A stretch of DNA of 39,003 nt from Colwellia sp. (GCA_029938115.1 JAPYOP010000007.1:1-39003); one strand, 5' to 3'. Counted from the first letter of the stretch, positions 10,101-18,869 are shown. Program-made: numbers and translations. The notes: generated by a model not told the origin, from the sequence alone.

Positions 10101-10736
10101 ATGAAAACAGAAAATACTGTTTGGCATGAACAACATATATCTAAAGAGCAGCGTGCTAACTTAAAAGATCAGAAGCCGTGTTTATTATGGTATACCGGTT
10201 TAAGTGGCTCAGGAAAGTCAACCGTTGCTAATGCAGTTGATGCCTTACTATTTAACTTAGGCTGTCATAGTTATTTACTTGATGGCGACAATGTCCGTCA
10301 TGGTCTTAATGGCGATTTAGGTTTTAATGATGACTCACGAATTGAAAATATTCGCCGTATTAGTGAAGTATCAAAGCTGTTTTTAGATGCCGGTTTAATT
10401 GTTTCTACTGCCTTTATTTCACCGTTTGCTCAAGATAGAGCTAGCGCACGTGCTAAATTAGATGCAGGTGAATTTATTGAAGTTTACATTGATACGCCTA
10501 TTAGTGTTTGTGAACAGCGTGATCCAAAAGGTTTATACAAGAAAGCTCGTGCCGGTGAAATTAAAGACTTTACTGGAATTGATTCAAGTTATGATACTCC
10601 TGAAAATCCAGAGATTCATGTCAAAACAGCTGAGCAGTCTATTCAAGAATGTGCAGAGCAAATTGTCAATTATCTAACTGAGCAAGGCTTCATTCATATA
10701 AACAGTGCTAAAAACAATAATAAAGAACAAGGATAA
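10101..10736 (+). CDS. cysC: Adenylyl-sulfate kinase
   Basis: CysC phosphorylates APS to 3'-phosphoadenosine 5'-phosphosulfate (PAPS). The 211-residue product has the P-loop GLSGSGKS (33-40), LDGDNVRHGLNGDLGF (60-75), the active-site serine segment FISPFAQDR (Ser107) and the lid region DPKGLYKKARAGEIKDFTGIDS. It is about ten residues longer than E. coli CysC, through a lysine- and asparagine-rich C-terminal tail. That tail also carries the AAGGA ribosome-binding site for the next gene, so translation of the two is probably coupled. Confidence 0.97.
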   Translation: MKTENTVWHEQHISKEQRANLKDQKPCLLWYTGLSGSGKSTVANAVDALLFNLGCHSYLLDGDNVRHGLNGDLGFNDDSRIENIRRISEVSKLFLDAGLIVSTAFISPFAQDRASARAKLDAGEFIEVYIDTPISVCEQRDPKGLYKKARAGEIKDFTGIDSSYDTPENPEIHVKTAEQSIQECAEQIVNYLTEQGFIHINSAKNNNKEQG

Positions 10737-10740
10737 TATT

Positions 10741-11724
10741 ATGCATTACGATGTATTTAATGGTGATGCAGATGGCATTATCGCTTTATTGCAGCTTCGC
10801 TTATCACAAAAAAAAACTTATCCTAAAGAATCAACGTTAGTTACAGGTGTAAAACGTGATATAAGTTTGCTTAAAAAGGTTGATGTTAACCTAGCTACAT
10901 CAGTTACTGTATTAGATATATCTCTAGAAAAAAATAGTGAAGCATTGAATTGTTTGCTTGAAAAAAAGGTTAATGTTTTTTATGTTGATCACCATAGAGC
11001 GGGTGATATCCCTCACTCTAGCTGTTTAACTAGCTTAATAGATACCGATGCCAATACTTGTACTAGCTTATTAGTTAATAATCACCTTAATGGTGAGTTT
11101 GTTAATTGGGCTATAACTGCAGCTTTTGGTGACAATATGGAAGCTTCAGCGCAGGCACTAGCTATGCAAAAGGGCTTGTCGGGTGAACAGCAAGGGTTAT
11201 TAAGAGAGCTTGGTATATATATTAACTACAATGGCTATGGCCGCAGTGTTGACGATTTGCACTTTCATCCAGCCCAATTATTTGAAAAACTATCATGTTA
11301 CGCCAATCCTTTTGATTTAATTAATGAAGCAGGCTCTATTTTTCATCAGCTCAAAACTGCTTACCAAGCCGATATGGCGCAAGCAAAAAATTCTGCTGTG
11401 CTTGTTGATAATGAACAACTATCTGCAATGCAGTTAGCTGACGAACCATGGGCTAGACGAGTTAGTGGTGTTTTTGGTAACGAGTTAGCTAATGCTTCTC
11501 CAGCTAAAGCACATGTTGTTGTTACTTTAAATGAAAGTACACTTAATGAAGATACTACTTATACCATTAGCCTTAGAGCACCATTAAAGAATAAACAAGG
11601 TGCGGGTGATATTTGTGCAAGCTTCCCAACCGGTGGTGGTAGAGCCGCAGCCGCAGGCGTTAATGCTTTACCCGCAGAAATGCTTGGCGATTTCTTCGCT
11701 CGCGTGGCAGAATATTACTCATAG
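10741..11724 (+). CDS. DHH/DHHA1-family phosphoesterase, coupled to cysC
   Basis: A 327-residue protein with the DHH phosphoesterase motifs: NGDADG (7-12), VLDIS (Asp59), DHH (83-85) and GDN (130-132). A C-terminal DHHA1-like signature, SFPTGGGRAAAAG, has Arg in place of the common GGGH histidine. Relatives include nanoRNases/pAp phosphatases (NrnA) and RecJ. The ATG at 10741 has an AAGGA site inside the end of cysC and starts four bases after its stop, so I prefer it to upstream in-frame starts that overlap cysC. Because the PAPS route yields 3'-phosphoadenosine 5'-phosphate (PAP), a pAp-phosphatase role is attractive but is inferred from context. Oligoribonucleotide cleavage is an alternative. 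Confidence 0.85.
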   Translation: MHYDVFNGDADGIIALLQLRLSQKKTYPKESTLVTGVKRDISLLKKVDVNLATSVTVLDISLEKNSEALNCLLEKKVNVFYVDHHRAGDIPHSSCLTSLIDTDANTCTSLLVNNHLNGEFVNWAITAAFGDNMEASAQALAMQKGLSGEQQGLLRELGIYINYNGYGRSVDDLHFHPAQLFEKLSCYANPFDLINEAGSIFHQLKTAYQADMAQAKNSAVLVDNEQLSAMQLADEPWARRVSGVFGNELANASPAKAHVVVTLNESTLNEDTTYTISLRAPLKNKQGAGDICASFPTGGGRAAAAGVNALPAEMLGDFFARVAEYYS

Positions 11725-11760
11725 TTAATATTTTTCAACATAATTTTTTAAAGGTATCGC

Positions 11761-12771
11761 ATGAGTTTATTAATTACCGGTGGCACAGGTTATATTGGCA
11801 GTCACACCGTGGTTGAACTGCAAGCTTTAGCTGATGACCAAGATATTGTTATTGTCGATGACTTATCAAATTCGTCTACTAAAGTACTTGATAGAATAAA
11901 AAAAATCACAGGTAAAACAGTTACCTTTATAAAAGCCGACATTTGTGACTATGATGCGATGAATGCGGTTTTCGAGCAACATGATATTGATGCAGTCATT
12001 CACTTTGCTGGTCATAAAGCTGTTGGTGAATCAAGCGAAAAACCGCTGAGTTATTATTATAACAATGTTTCAGGCACTGTTATTTTGCTCAGAGTGATGG
12101 CTGAACACAAGGTTAAGAACTTAGTTTTTAGTTCATCTGCTACTGTTTATGGTGATAATGTTTCCCCATTAAATGAAAAAATGACTACATCAGCGACTAA
12201 CCCTTATGGTCAAACAAAGCTAATGATTGAACATATTCTTTTTGATTTAGCAAAAAGTGATAGCGATTGGTCAATTGCCTGTTTACGTTACTTTAACCCT
12301 ATTGGTGCGCACAATTCAGGTTTGATAGGGGAAAATCCAAATGGAATCCCTAACAATTTATTACCCTATGTCGCGCAAGTAGCTGTTGGACGATTGGCTC
12401 AATTGCAAGTGTTTGGTGACGATTATGATACGGTAGATGGTACTGGGGTTCGTGACTATATTCATGTGGTTGATTTAGCTCAAGGGCATGTTAAAGCGCT
12501 GCAAAACTTGAATAAAATCTCAGGTTGTAAAGCTATTAATTTAGGTACTGGCAATGGTACTTCGGTGCTAGAAATTGTAAACACCTTCAAAGAGATTAGT
12601 GGTCAGGATATTCCGTATAAAATAGTGCCAAGGCGAGCAGGGGATTTAGCGGCTGTTTATGCTAACGCTGACTTAGCTAATGAGTTACTAGGCTGGCAAG
12701 CAACTAGAAATTTACATACTATGATTAGTGATACTTGGCGTTGGCAGTCAGAAAATCCACAAGGGTTCTAA
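11761..12771 (+). CDS. galE: UDP-glucose 4-epimerase
   Basis: GalE interconverts UDP-glucose and UDP-galactose using tightly bound NAD, supplying galactose units for surface polysaccharides. The 336-residue product has the Rossmann motif GGTGYIG (7-13), SSSATVYG (124-131), and Tyr149 with Lys153 in NPYGQTK, at the same positions as the E. coli catalytic pair. It also has RYFNPIGAH and the GVRDYIHVVDLA block. It is the last gene of the cys operon, 36 bp after the DHH gene with AAAGGT before the ATG, and is followed by a strong terminator. Its link to sulfate activation is not obvious; sulfated or galactosylated exopolysaccharide is one possibility. Confidence 0.95.
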   Translation: MSLLITGGTGYIGSHTVVELQALADDQDIVIVDDLSNSSTKVLDRIKKITGKTVTFIKADICDYDAMNAVFEQHDIDAVIHFAGHKAVGESSEKPLSYYYNNVSGTVILLRVMAEHKVKNLVFSSSATVYGDNVSPLNEKMTTSATNPYGQTKLMIEHILFDLAKSDSDWSIACLRYFNPIGAHNSGLIGENPNGIPNNLLPYVAQVAVGRLAQLQVFGDDYDTVDGTGVRDYIHVVDLAQGHVKALQNLNKISGCKAINLGTGNGTSVLEIVNTFKEISGQDIPYKIVPRRAGDLAAVYANADLANELLGWQATRNLHTMISDTWRWQSENPQGF

Positions 12772-12801
12772 TTCCCTTTATTTAAAACTTCTTTGCGAAA
12801 T

Positions 12802-12839
12802 AAAAATGACTATTACTTTTAAGGTAATAGTCATTTTTT
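12802..12839. terminator. Bidirectional terminator between galE and the EAL-HDOD gene
   Basis: A 15-bp perfect inverted repeat (12802-12816 and 12824-12838) with a seven-base loop; the stem core is ATGACTATTAC. It has A-tracts on the left and T-tracts on the right, so it can end transcription from both converging genes. Confidence 0.92.
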
Positions 12840-12866
12840 ATGCATACTTTTTTGTCCGTAGCATGT

Positions 12867-14087
12867 TTACTCAGCTAATATACTTTGCTCATCTGCCCAA
12901 GATAGTGCTTCATTGTAATGTTTCACTGCTTGGTCTTTGTCTAACTTAAGTTTATCCATCACTATATTAGTTTTATCCCACTGAGCATGTTCAATAAATT
13001 CAACTAATTTAATAATAGCGGCCATCACGCCTTTTCTTGTCAATAATGGCTCTTTTATTTCAGCCGCTAAAGGAAGCTTATCTAATACAACAGCTAGCTC
13101 TTCATCTAAAATGGCATCAATCATTGATAATAACCCAGTTAAAAACGCAATAGAGCTATCAAGTTGTGATTTCATATCATTTGCAACAAGCTCACAAAAT
13201 TTAGCGCGAGTCATGGCAAGTTTGATTAATTCAGTTGGTTTGTCAGGGTTTGCAGTTACCGCAAACATCAAACCAAGAAAACGTTTAAGTTCGCTTGAGC
13301 CAAGAATAACTAATGCTTGTTTTATTGTTGATACGTCACTACGGCGTTTAAAAATGGCGGAGTTAGCATAACGAAGCAACTTATATGATAAGGATACATC
13401 GCGTTCAAAAACACAGGTAATACTCGCAAGATCTAGCTCAGGTTTTGATGTTTCATATAAAAGCTCTGCCATTGCAAGTTGTGATGGAGATAAATTTTTT
13501 GTTTTAACCATTTCAGGTTTAGCAAAAAAGAACCCTTGAAAGTATTTAAAACCTAATTGCTGTGCTTGATCATATTCTTGATACGTTTCTACTTTTTCTG
13601 CGAGTAAATCAATATGAGGGTGATCTTTAATGGCATCAATAATTTCTTTGACTTCATCAAAGTCAGTTTGTTGAATATCGACTTTAATAATTTTTATAAA
13701 AGGATAAAAGTGGGCCCATACACTTTGATGTTCATAGTCATCTAAAGCAATGGTATAACCTTTATTGTGTAGATCTTTACATAAAGCGAGTAGTTTTTTT
13801 CCGGGTTTTACCGTTTCTAAAATTTCAACAACCACTTCTTCATTGGTTAACATTTCTGGATAACCTTGACTTAAGGTTTCTAAGGTGAAGTTAATAAAGG
13901 CGGGCTTGTTACTAGTAAACTCACTGATACCCATATTAAATTTACTTGCCTCAATCATTTTACTGGTTGCTTCATCACCATCTATATCTGGAAAAACGTT
14001 ATCTATACTGTCGCGAAAAAGTAGCTCATAAGCATAGAGTTTTTTGTTTACATCCAAAATAGGCTGTCTAGCGGCGTAAAAGTACAT
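12867..14087 (-). CDS. EAL-HDOD signalling protein (degenerate EAL motif)
   Basis: A 406-residue cytosolic protein with an N-terminal EAL-type domain (about 1-195) and a C-terminal HDOD domain (about 200-390; LLRYANSAIFKRR then TIKQALVILG). This YuxH/CdgJ-like architecture is common in Vibrio and Alteromonadales, where members affect motility and cyclic-di-GMP. The EAL signature reads ELL (21-23) and DDFG reads DDYE. The other positions corresponding to metal- or substrate-binding residues seem kept: Asn in FINF, both Glu in VEILE, DD, Lys in KVDI, Glu in AEKVET and Gln in FQGFFFAKP. Loss of activity therefore cannot be assumed. It stands alone, convergent with galE. Confidence 0.9.
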   Translation of the reverse strand: MYFYAARQPILDVNKKLYAYELLFRDSIDNVFPDIDGDEATSKMIEASKFNMGISEFTSNKPAFINFTLETLSQGYPEMLTNEEVVVEILETVKPGKKLLALCKDLHNKGYTIALDDYEHQSVWAHFYPFIKIIKVDIQQTDFDEVKEIIDAIKDHPHIDLLAEKVETYQEYDQAQQLGFKYFQGFFFAKPEMVKTKNLSPSQLAMAELLYETSKPELDLASITCVFERDVSLSYKLLRYANSAIFKRRSDVSTIKQALVILGSSELKRFLGLMFAVTANPDKPTELIKLAMTRAKFCELVANDMKSQLDSSIAFLTGLLSMIDAILDEELAVVLDKLPLAAEIKEPLLTRKGVMAAIIKLVEFIEHAQWDKTNIVMDKLKLDKDQAVKHYNEALSWADEQSILAE

Positions 14088-14176
14088 AGTTTGAGCAATA
14101 TCTTTTTAATAAAAAACAATTACTAATAAATATACCTGTTCTACTTGAAGATGCAAGATTGAGTAGAGGTTTATTG

Positions 14177-14287
14177 ATGCAAAAAAAAGTATTAGGTTTA
14201 GTTTTATATACGAAGCTTTTAATACTATGGTTTATTTTTAATGGCATTCTTGGTAGTGTAGCGGGGCATTTTATATTTAAAAAATAA
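14177..14287 (+). CDS. 36-residue single-pass membrane peptide upstream of putP
   Basis: A short reading frame starts at ATG 14177 behind AGAGGT at seven-base spacing and ends at 14287 in four consecutive TAA codons. The peptide has a basic N-terminus (MQKK), one long hydrophobic stretch (about residues 5-32, with LYTKLLILWFIFNGILG) and a basic tail (FKK): a textbook single transmembrane segment. It lies 24 bp before putP on the same strand, so the two are probably co-transcribed. Some sodium:solute symporters have very small membrane partners, which makes an accessory-subunit role plausible, but I recognise no family. Confidence 0.55.
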   Translation: MQKKVLGLVLYTKLLILWFIFNGILGSVAGHFIFKK

Positions 14288-14311
14288 TAATAATAATTTA
14301 AGGGGAAGAGC

Positions 14312-15799
14312 TTGGAATTTGGTACGTTAATTTCTTTGGCATTGTATTTCGTCGTTATGTTAGGCATTGGTCTTTATGCCTATAAAAAATCTACCAGTGA
14401 TGTTTCTGGCTATATGTTAGGCGGACGAAGCTTAAGTCCTAGTGTGGCTGCACTTTCAGCTGGAGCATCTGACATGAGTGGTTGGATGTTAATGGGCTTG
14501 CCGGGCGCTATGTATCTTTCAGGCATGAGTAGCTTATGGATTGCTATTGGCTTAGTTATTGGTGCTTTTTTAAATTATCTTATTGTTGCCCCCCGACTTA
14601 GAACCTATACCGAAGTAGCGAACGATTCAATCACCTTGCCAGATTTTTTTGAAAATCGATTTAAAGATAATTCGCGTATGTTAAGAATCGTTTCTTCTCT
14701 TGTTATCGTGGTGTTTTTTACGCTATACACGTCAAGTGGCATTGTCGCAGGCGGTAAATTATTTGAAAGCTCTTTTGGTCTAAATTATGAAGTTGGCTTG
14801 TATGTTACCGCAGGTGTAGTCGTTGCTTACACACTATTCGGTGGCTTCTTAGCGGTAAGTTTAACTGACTTTGTGCAAGGCTGTATTATGTTTGTTGCCT
14901 TGGTTTTGGTTCCTGTCGTGACGATTAACGAAGTTGGAGGACTTGGCGAAGTACAAGCAAGTATTAGCGCTATAGACCCAGCATTATTAGATATTTTTAG
15001 TGGTGTTAGTTTAATTAGCATTATTTCGGCAATGGCTTGGGGGTTAGGTTACTTTGGTCAACCTCATATTATTGTACGTTTTATGGCAATAAGGAGTGTT
15101 AAAGATATGCCTACCGCACGCCGTATTGGTATGAGTTGGATGATCGTCGCTATTATTGGCGCTATGGCAACAGGGTTTGCCGGAATTGCTTATATTGCCA
15201 AAACAGGTATAAAACTTGATGATGCCGAAACTATTTTTATTTTGTTATCACAAATATTGTTTAGTCCTCTCATTGCTGGTTTTTTATTAGCGGCAATTTT
15301 AGCCGCGATCATGAGTACAATCTCTTCTCAACTTTTAGTGACATCAAGTTCACTCACAGAAGATTTTTATAAAACATTTTTACACAAAGACGCCAGCGAC
15401 AAGCAGCAAGTTTTAGTTGGCCGTATTTCTGTTTTTATCGTTGCATTGGTTGCTATTTATTTAGCTTACGATCGTGATTCATCAATTTTATCTTTAGTGA
15501 GTAATGCCTGGGCTGGTTTTGGTGCTGCATTTGGCCCTGTTGTTATCGGTAGTTTATATTGGAAGAAAATGACCAGAAATGGCGCATTAGCCGGTATGGT
15601 TACTGGTGCAGCTACAGTATTGTTTTGGATTTACGCACCAATCACTATTGGTGGTCAGTCGTTAAGTTCGCTAATGTATGAAATAGTGCCGGGTTTCATT
15701 TTATGCTCTATTGTTATTTATGTAATAAGTATTATGTCTCCGCAAACGGATAGTGCTATTTTAGCTAAACATGATGAAATGTTAACGCATCATGAATAA
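14312..15799 (+). CDS. putP: Sodium/proline symporter
   Basis: PutP imports proline with sodium (SSS family, LeuT fold). The 495-residue protein is hydrophobic throughout. It has the family block GGRSLSPSVAALSAGASDMSG followed by MLMGLPGAMYLSG (about 38-72), GYFGQPHIIVRFMA and AAIMSTISSQLLVTSSSLTED (the sodium-site helix), and AWAGFGAAFGPVVIGSLYW. E. coli PutP has 502 residues. Translation should start at TTG 14312 behind AAGGGGA, the strongest Shine-Dalgarno sequence in this stretch. Substrate assignment rests on similarity to PutP rather than PanF or other SSS members. putA is not in the window. Confidence 0.92.
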   Translation: MEFGTLISLALYFVVMLGIGLYAYKKSTSDVSGYMLGGRSLSPSVAALSAGASDMSGWMLMGLPGAMYLSGMSSLWIAIGLVIGAFLNYLIVAPRLRTYTEVANDSITLPDFFENRFKDNSRMLRIVSSLVIVVFFTLYTSSGIVAGGKLFESSFGLNYEVGLYVTAGVVVAYTLFGGFLAVSLTDFVQGCIMFVALVLVPVVTINEVGGLGEVQASISAIDPALLDIFSGVSLISIISAMAWGLGYFGQPHIIVRFMAIRSVKDMPTARRIGMSWMIVAIIGAMATGFAGIAYIAKTGIKLDDAETIFILLSQILFSPLIAGFLLAAILAAIMSTISSQLLVTSSSLTEDFYKTFLHKDASDKQQVLVGRISVFIVALVAIYLAYDRDSSILSLVSNAWAGFGAAFGPVVIGSLYWKKMTRNGALAGMVTGAATVLFWIYAPITIGGQSLSSLMYEIVPGFILCSIVIYVISIMSPQTDSAILAKHDEMLTHHE

Positions 15800-15860
15800 C
15801 CTAATATACCTAAGTGAATAGTTTCGAGCTAAAATGTGACCAAGTCACTAGGATAGATTA

Positions 15861-17417
15861 TTGAAGTTTTCTAATACTTACGTAAGTTTAGGTGATAAGT
15901 TTTTTCAACGGTCATTGCCGCAGGAAGTGCCTTCGCCTAAGCTTTTGTTATGGAATAATGAACTTGCCAATAGTTTGCTTATTTCAGAAAAGTTGCAAAA
16001 TGATGAGGAATTATTACCCCAGTATTTCTCAGGAAATAAGTTGTTTGATGGCGCAGAATCTATCGCTTTAGCTTATTCGGGTCATCAATTTGGACACTTT
16101 AACCCGCAGTTAGGAGATGGTCGAGCTCACTTGTTAGGTGAAGTCTTAAATAAGCATAATACTCGCTGTGATATTCAACTCAAAGGCTCAGGTAAAACAC
16201 CCTTTTCAAGACGAGGAGATGGTAAGTGTGCCCTAGCGCCAGCATTGCGTGAATATATAATGAGTGAAGCATTATTCGCCTTGGGAGTGCCAACGAGTCG
16301 TTGCTTGGCGGTGGTGAGTACAGGTGAAACTATCAACCGTGGCTTACCAAAACTGGGAGCTGTCGTTACTCGTGTTGCTGCTAGTCATATTCGTGTTGGA
16401 ACTTTTCAGTATTTTGCTGCACGGGGAGATGTCGACTCTTTAAAGTCGTTGCTAAATCACTGTATCGAACGTCACTTCCCTGAGGTGAGTAGCGCACAAT
16501 TGTCAGCAGAACAACGTATTTTGGCTTTTTTAGAGCAAGCAATAGATAAACAGATAACGTTAATTATTCAATGGTTACGTGTTGGTTTTATTCATGGTGT
16601 GATGAACACTGACAATACGGCTATTTGTGGAGAAACACTAGATTATGGCCCTTGTGCCATGATGGGTAATTATGATGAGAAAGCGGTCTTTAGTTCTATT
16701 GATGAATATGGTCGTTATGCTTTTGGTAATCAAGGACAAATAGCTCAATGGAATATGGCGAGATTAGCTGACTGCTTATTGCCCCTATTACTAGATTGTC
16801 GGGCTGAATCAAGTGATGATATTAGCAGTAAAAAAGAACAAGAACAGAGTGCTTTAGCAAAAGTTGAAACACTAATTCATCAATATAAAGGGAAGTTTGA
16901 TGAAGCGTATTATGCCATGTATACCAAGAAAATTGGAATAGAAGAGGTTAGCGCAGCTAGCAAGTTATTAGTTGATGATTTGTTGTCGATAATGCAAAGC
17001 CAAGGCTTAGATTACACCAAAACCTTTCACTTACTAACCCAATCATTAAGCAACTCGGACAAAGCTAAAATACTACAAACTGAACTTGCTAGTTGGTATG
17101 ATACTTGGCTGTCGGCACTTAAAAAAATCAGTATTAATTCTCATCAGAATTACCTTAATAATGCTCAAAACTTAATGGCTGATAACAATCCGATTGTTAT
17201 TCCTAGAAACCATCACGTTGAAGTAATATTAGCTCGTTGTGAAGATGCAGTTACTGATAACTCCTCGCCACAAATGATTAAAGATACGATCAATAACATT
17301 GTTGGTGAGTTTCTTAGCGTGTTGCGTTCTCCTTATCATGGGGTGAACGCTACGAAAAACTATCAAGATACACCAGAAGATGATGATAAATATTATCAAA
17401 CGTTTTGTGGTACTTAG
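15861..17417 (+). CDS. selO: Protein adenylyltransferase SelO (YdiU family)
   Basis: SelO is a pseudokinase-fold enzyme that transfers AMP from ATP to Ser, Thr or Tyr side chains; in bacteria it is tied to the redox stress response. The 518-residue product shows YSGHQFGHFNPQLGDGRA (72-89), LKGSGKTPFSRRGDGK (107-122), GVMNTDNTAICGETLDYGP (the Asn/Asp metal-binding region) and a C-terminal TFCGT. The terminal Cys corresponds to the selenocysteine site of eukaryotic SelO. E. coli YdiU has 478 residues. The TTG start is preceded by AGGA at seven-base spacing. A GTGAC-CAA-GTCAC mini-hairpin (15836-15848) lies just before that site and might influence initiation. Confidence 0.94.
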   Translation: MKFSNTYVSLGDKFFQRSLPQEVPSPKLLLWNNELANSLLISEKLQNDEELLPQYFSGNKLFDGAESIALAYSGHQFGHFNPQLGDGRAHLLGEVLNKHNTRCDIQLKGSGKTPFSRRGDGKCALAPALREYIMSEALFALGVPTSRCLAVVSTGETINRGLPKLGAVVTRVAASHIRVGTFQYFAARGDVDSLKSLLNHCIERHFPEVSSAQLSAEQRILAFLEQAIDKQITLIIQWLRVGFIHGVMNTDNTAICGETLDYGPCAMMGNYDEKAVFSSIDEYGRYAFGNQGQIAQWNMARLADCLLPLLLDCRAESSDDISSKKEQEQSALAKVETLIHQYKGKFDEAYYAMYTKKIGIEEVSAASKLLVDDLLSIMQSQGLDYTKTFHLLTQSLSNSDKAKILQTELASWYDTWLSALKKISINSHQNYLNNAQNLMADNNPIVIPRNHHVEVILARCEDAVTDNSSPQMIKDTINNIVGEFLSVLRSPYHGVNATKNYQDTPEDDDKYYQTFCGT

Positions 17418-17490
17418 TTCGACCATTTATTAGTTTGTAGTTAACCTTGTTTAGCAAAGTTAAGCCTAGAAAAGTAATGTTTAGAAAAGT

Positions 17491-17526
17491 AAAAAACCTA
17501 ATAACTTTGCAGTTAATAGGTTTTTT
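17491..17526. terminator. Bidirectional terminator between selO and the DUF3379 gene
   Basis: A 16-bp inverted repeat with one mismatch (17491-17506 against 17511-17526) around a TTGC loop, with A6 at the left and T6 at the right. It lies in the gap between two converging genes and can serve both. Confidence 0.88.
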
Positions 17527-17542
17527 ATTGGTCTTTACAGAG

Positions 17543-18286
17543 TTAACTAGACCAAGAGATATTGTCACTAATTGTTCTTTGCCATTTTGTTAAGGACTCA
17601 TTTTTATCTGCTACAACTAGAATATTGGCGTGTTTAAAGCCTAAAGATTCGCCTTGTAACTTTTCATCACTAAATTTATCAGTAAAAGCGAGGTGTTCTT
17701 TTTTAGGTACAATAAATACGGTTACAGTATCGGTTAATCCTTTAAATACTAAGTGCAAGCTTTTCATCCCATCAAAGCGACAGTAATCTGCTGAAATTAA
17801 CTCGCCCATTGATTCACTAAAACTACCATTAAAAGCGGTCATTTTTTTATTTAATGAGACTAAACTAACTCGGTTGTTATCGTTATTAGAAAAGGCACTT
17901 TGTTCATGATAAACATGAGCAAGTGCATAATCACCTACATTAGTATAACTGCTAGAAAACTGTAAATAACTCACGACTATACCTGCAATAATCGTAACAG
18001 AGGCAGCTAAAGCTAGATGCACACGTGATTTACGCTTTTCTTGCTGGTGGCTTGCAAATGTTTGACGTAAAAGTAATTTACTGCATAAATCCTCAGGTAC
18101 AGGCACTTGCATTGCTTGCTTTAATTTTTCATCAAACTGACACAATTCTTGAGCTAGTTGCTTTCTCGCAGGATCTGAATTTTGCGCGGCAATAATTTCA
18201 TCGTCTTGACTTGTAGGATCGGCGTATATGCTACGTCTAAATTTTAAATCATCCATTTTGTTTTCTGGCATAATGCTATCATTCAT
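17543..18286 (-). CDS. DUF3379-type membrane protein, probable anti-sigma factor
   Basis: A 247-residue protein with an N-terminal charged cytosolic part (about 1-88, including RRSIYADPTSQDDEI and a VPVPEDLCSKLLLRQ segment), one transmembrane helix (about 91-108) and a periplasmic C-terminal domain. This layout and sequence fit the DUF3379 family, which sits next to ECF sigma factors in Alteromonadales. The start codon overlaps the end of the sigma gene by eight bases, so the two are translationally coupled. An anti-sigma role is inferred from the topology and the partner; I see no zinc-binding HxxxCxxC motif. Confidence 0.75.
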   Translation of the reverse strand: MNDSIMPENKMDDLKFRRSIYADPTSQDDEIIAAQNSDPARKQLAQELCQFDEKLKQAMQVPVPEDLCSKLLLRQTFASHQQEKRKSRVHLALAASVTIIAGIVVSYLQFSSSYTNVGDYALAHVYHEQSAFSNNDNNRVSLVSLNKKMTAFNGSFSESMGELISADYCRFDGMKSLHLVFKGLTDTVTVFIVPKKEHLAFTDKFSDEKLQGESLGFKHANILVVADKNESLTKWQRTISDNISWSS

Positions 18287-18866
18287 GGATAAGCCTCATC
18301 TTTTCAGGTTCTTTTTCTAAAGCATCTTTTAGCTGGTTACGTGCTCTAAATAATCGTGTCATTACAGTGTTTTTATTTAAGTTCAACATGCTAGCGATAT
18401 CTTCACCACTGTAACCACCAAGTACTTGTAATATTAATGGCTCTGAGTATTCAGGTGGTAATTGCGCTATTTTATCTCTTAACCACTGGTTCTCTATTTC
18501 TTGCTCAGTGCTGGTTGATTGTGTATCCATGATATTGGCTTCTTCATACTCACTCATATCAAAGCGTTTGCGTTCAAAGCGTCTGGCATTTTCACGTCTT
18601 AAAATAGTAATTAGCCATGATTTTGCTGCTTTTTCATCTTTTAATGAATCTAGCGCGCGCCATGCTCTTAAAAATGTTTCTTGCACTAAGTCTTCAGCAA
18701 CCTGTTTATCGTGAGTTAACCAATAACCATATCGGTATAAATCACCATGCAGAGCCTTTACTAGTGCTTCGTATCTAATTTGTTTTGTCGCCATACTGTT
18801 ACTATTTTTAGAGGGTTCAGTATTTAAGACCTGAGCAGATGTTTTTTTATTCCCAAAAACTTTCAT
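18279..18866 (-). CDS. ECF-type RNA polymerase sigma factor
   Basis: A 195-residue sigma-70 family protein. Region 2 is seen in DLYRYGYWLTHDKQVAEDLVQETFLRAWRAL (about 40-70, quoted in part: VAEDLVQETFLRAW). Region 4 is the helix-turn-helix GYSGEDIASMLNLNKNTVMT with RLFRARNQLK (about 150-180). Regions 1 and 3 are missing, as in extracytoplasmic-function sigmas. The first 24 residues are not conserved, so the start could instead be the internal Met25 (MATKQ); neither has a clear ribosome-binding site. The gene begins 20 bp after the BatD stop, which makes it part of the MoxR-Bat operon, and overlaps the anti-sigma candidate downstream. Confidence 0.92.
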   Translation of the reverse strand: MKVFGNKKTSAQVLNTEPSKNSNSMATKQIRYEALVKALHGDLYRYGYWLTHDKQVAEDLVQETFLRAWRALDSLKDEKAAKSWLITILRRENARRFERKRFDMSEYEEANIMDTQSTSTEQEIENQWLRDKIAQLPPEYSEPLILQVLGGYSGEDIASMLNLNKNTVMTRLFRARNQLKDALEKEPEKMRLIHE

Positions 18867-18869
18867 TTT

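Noticed and set aside
14068..14367. 99-codon minus-strand frame across the EAL-HDOD/putP gap
   Set aside because: It overlaps the EAL-HDOD start and the putP start on the opposite strand and lacks a ribosome site; the plus-strand 36-residue peptide explains this gap better.
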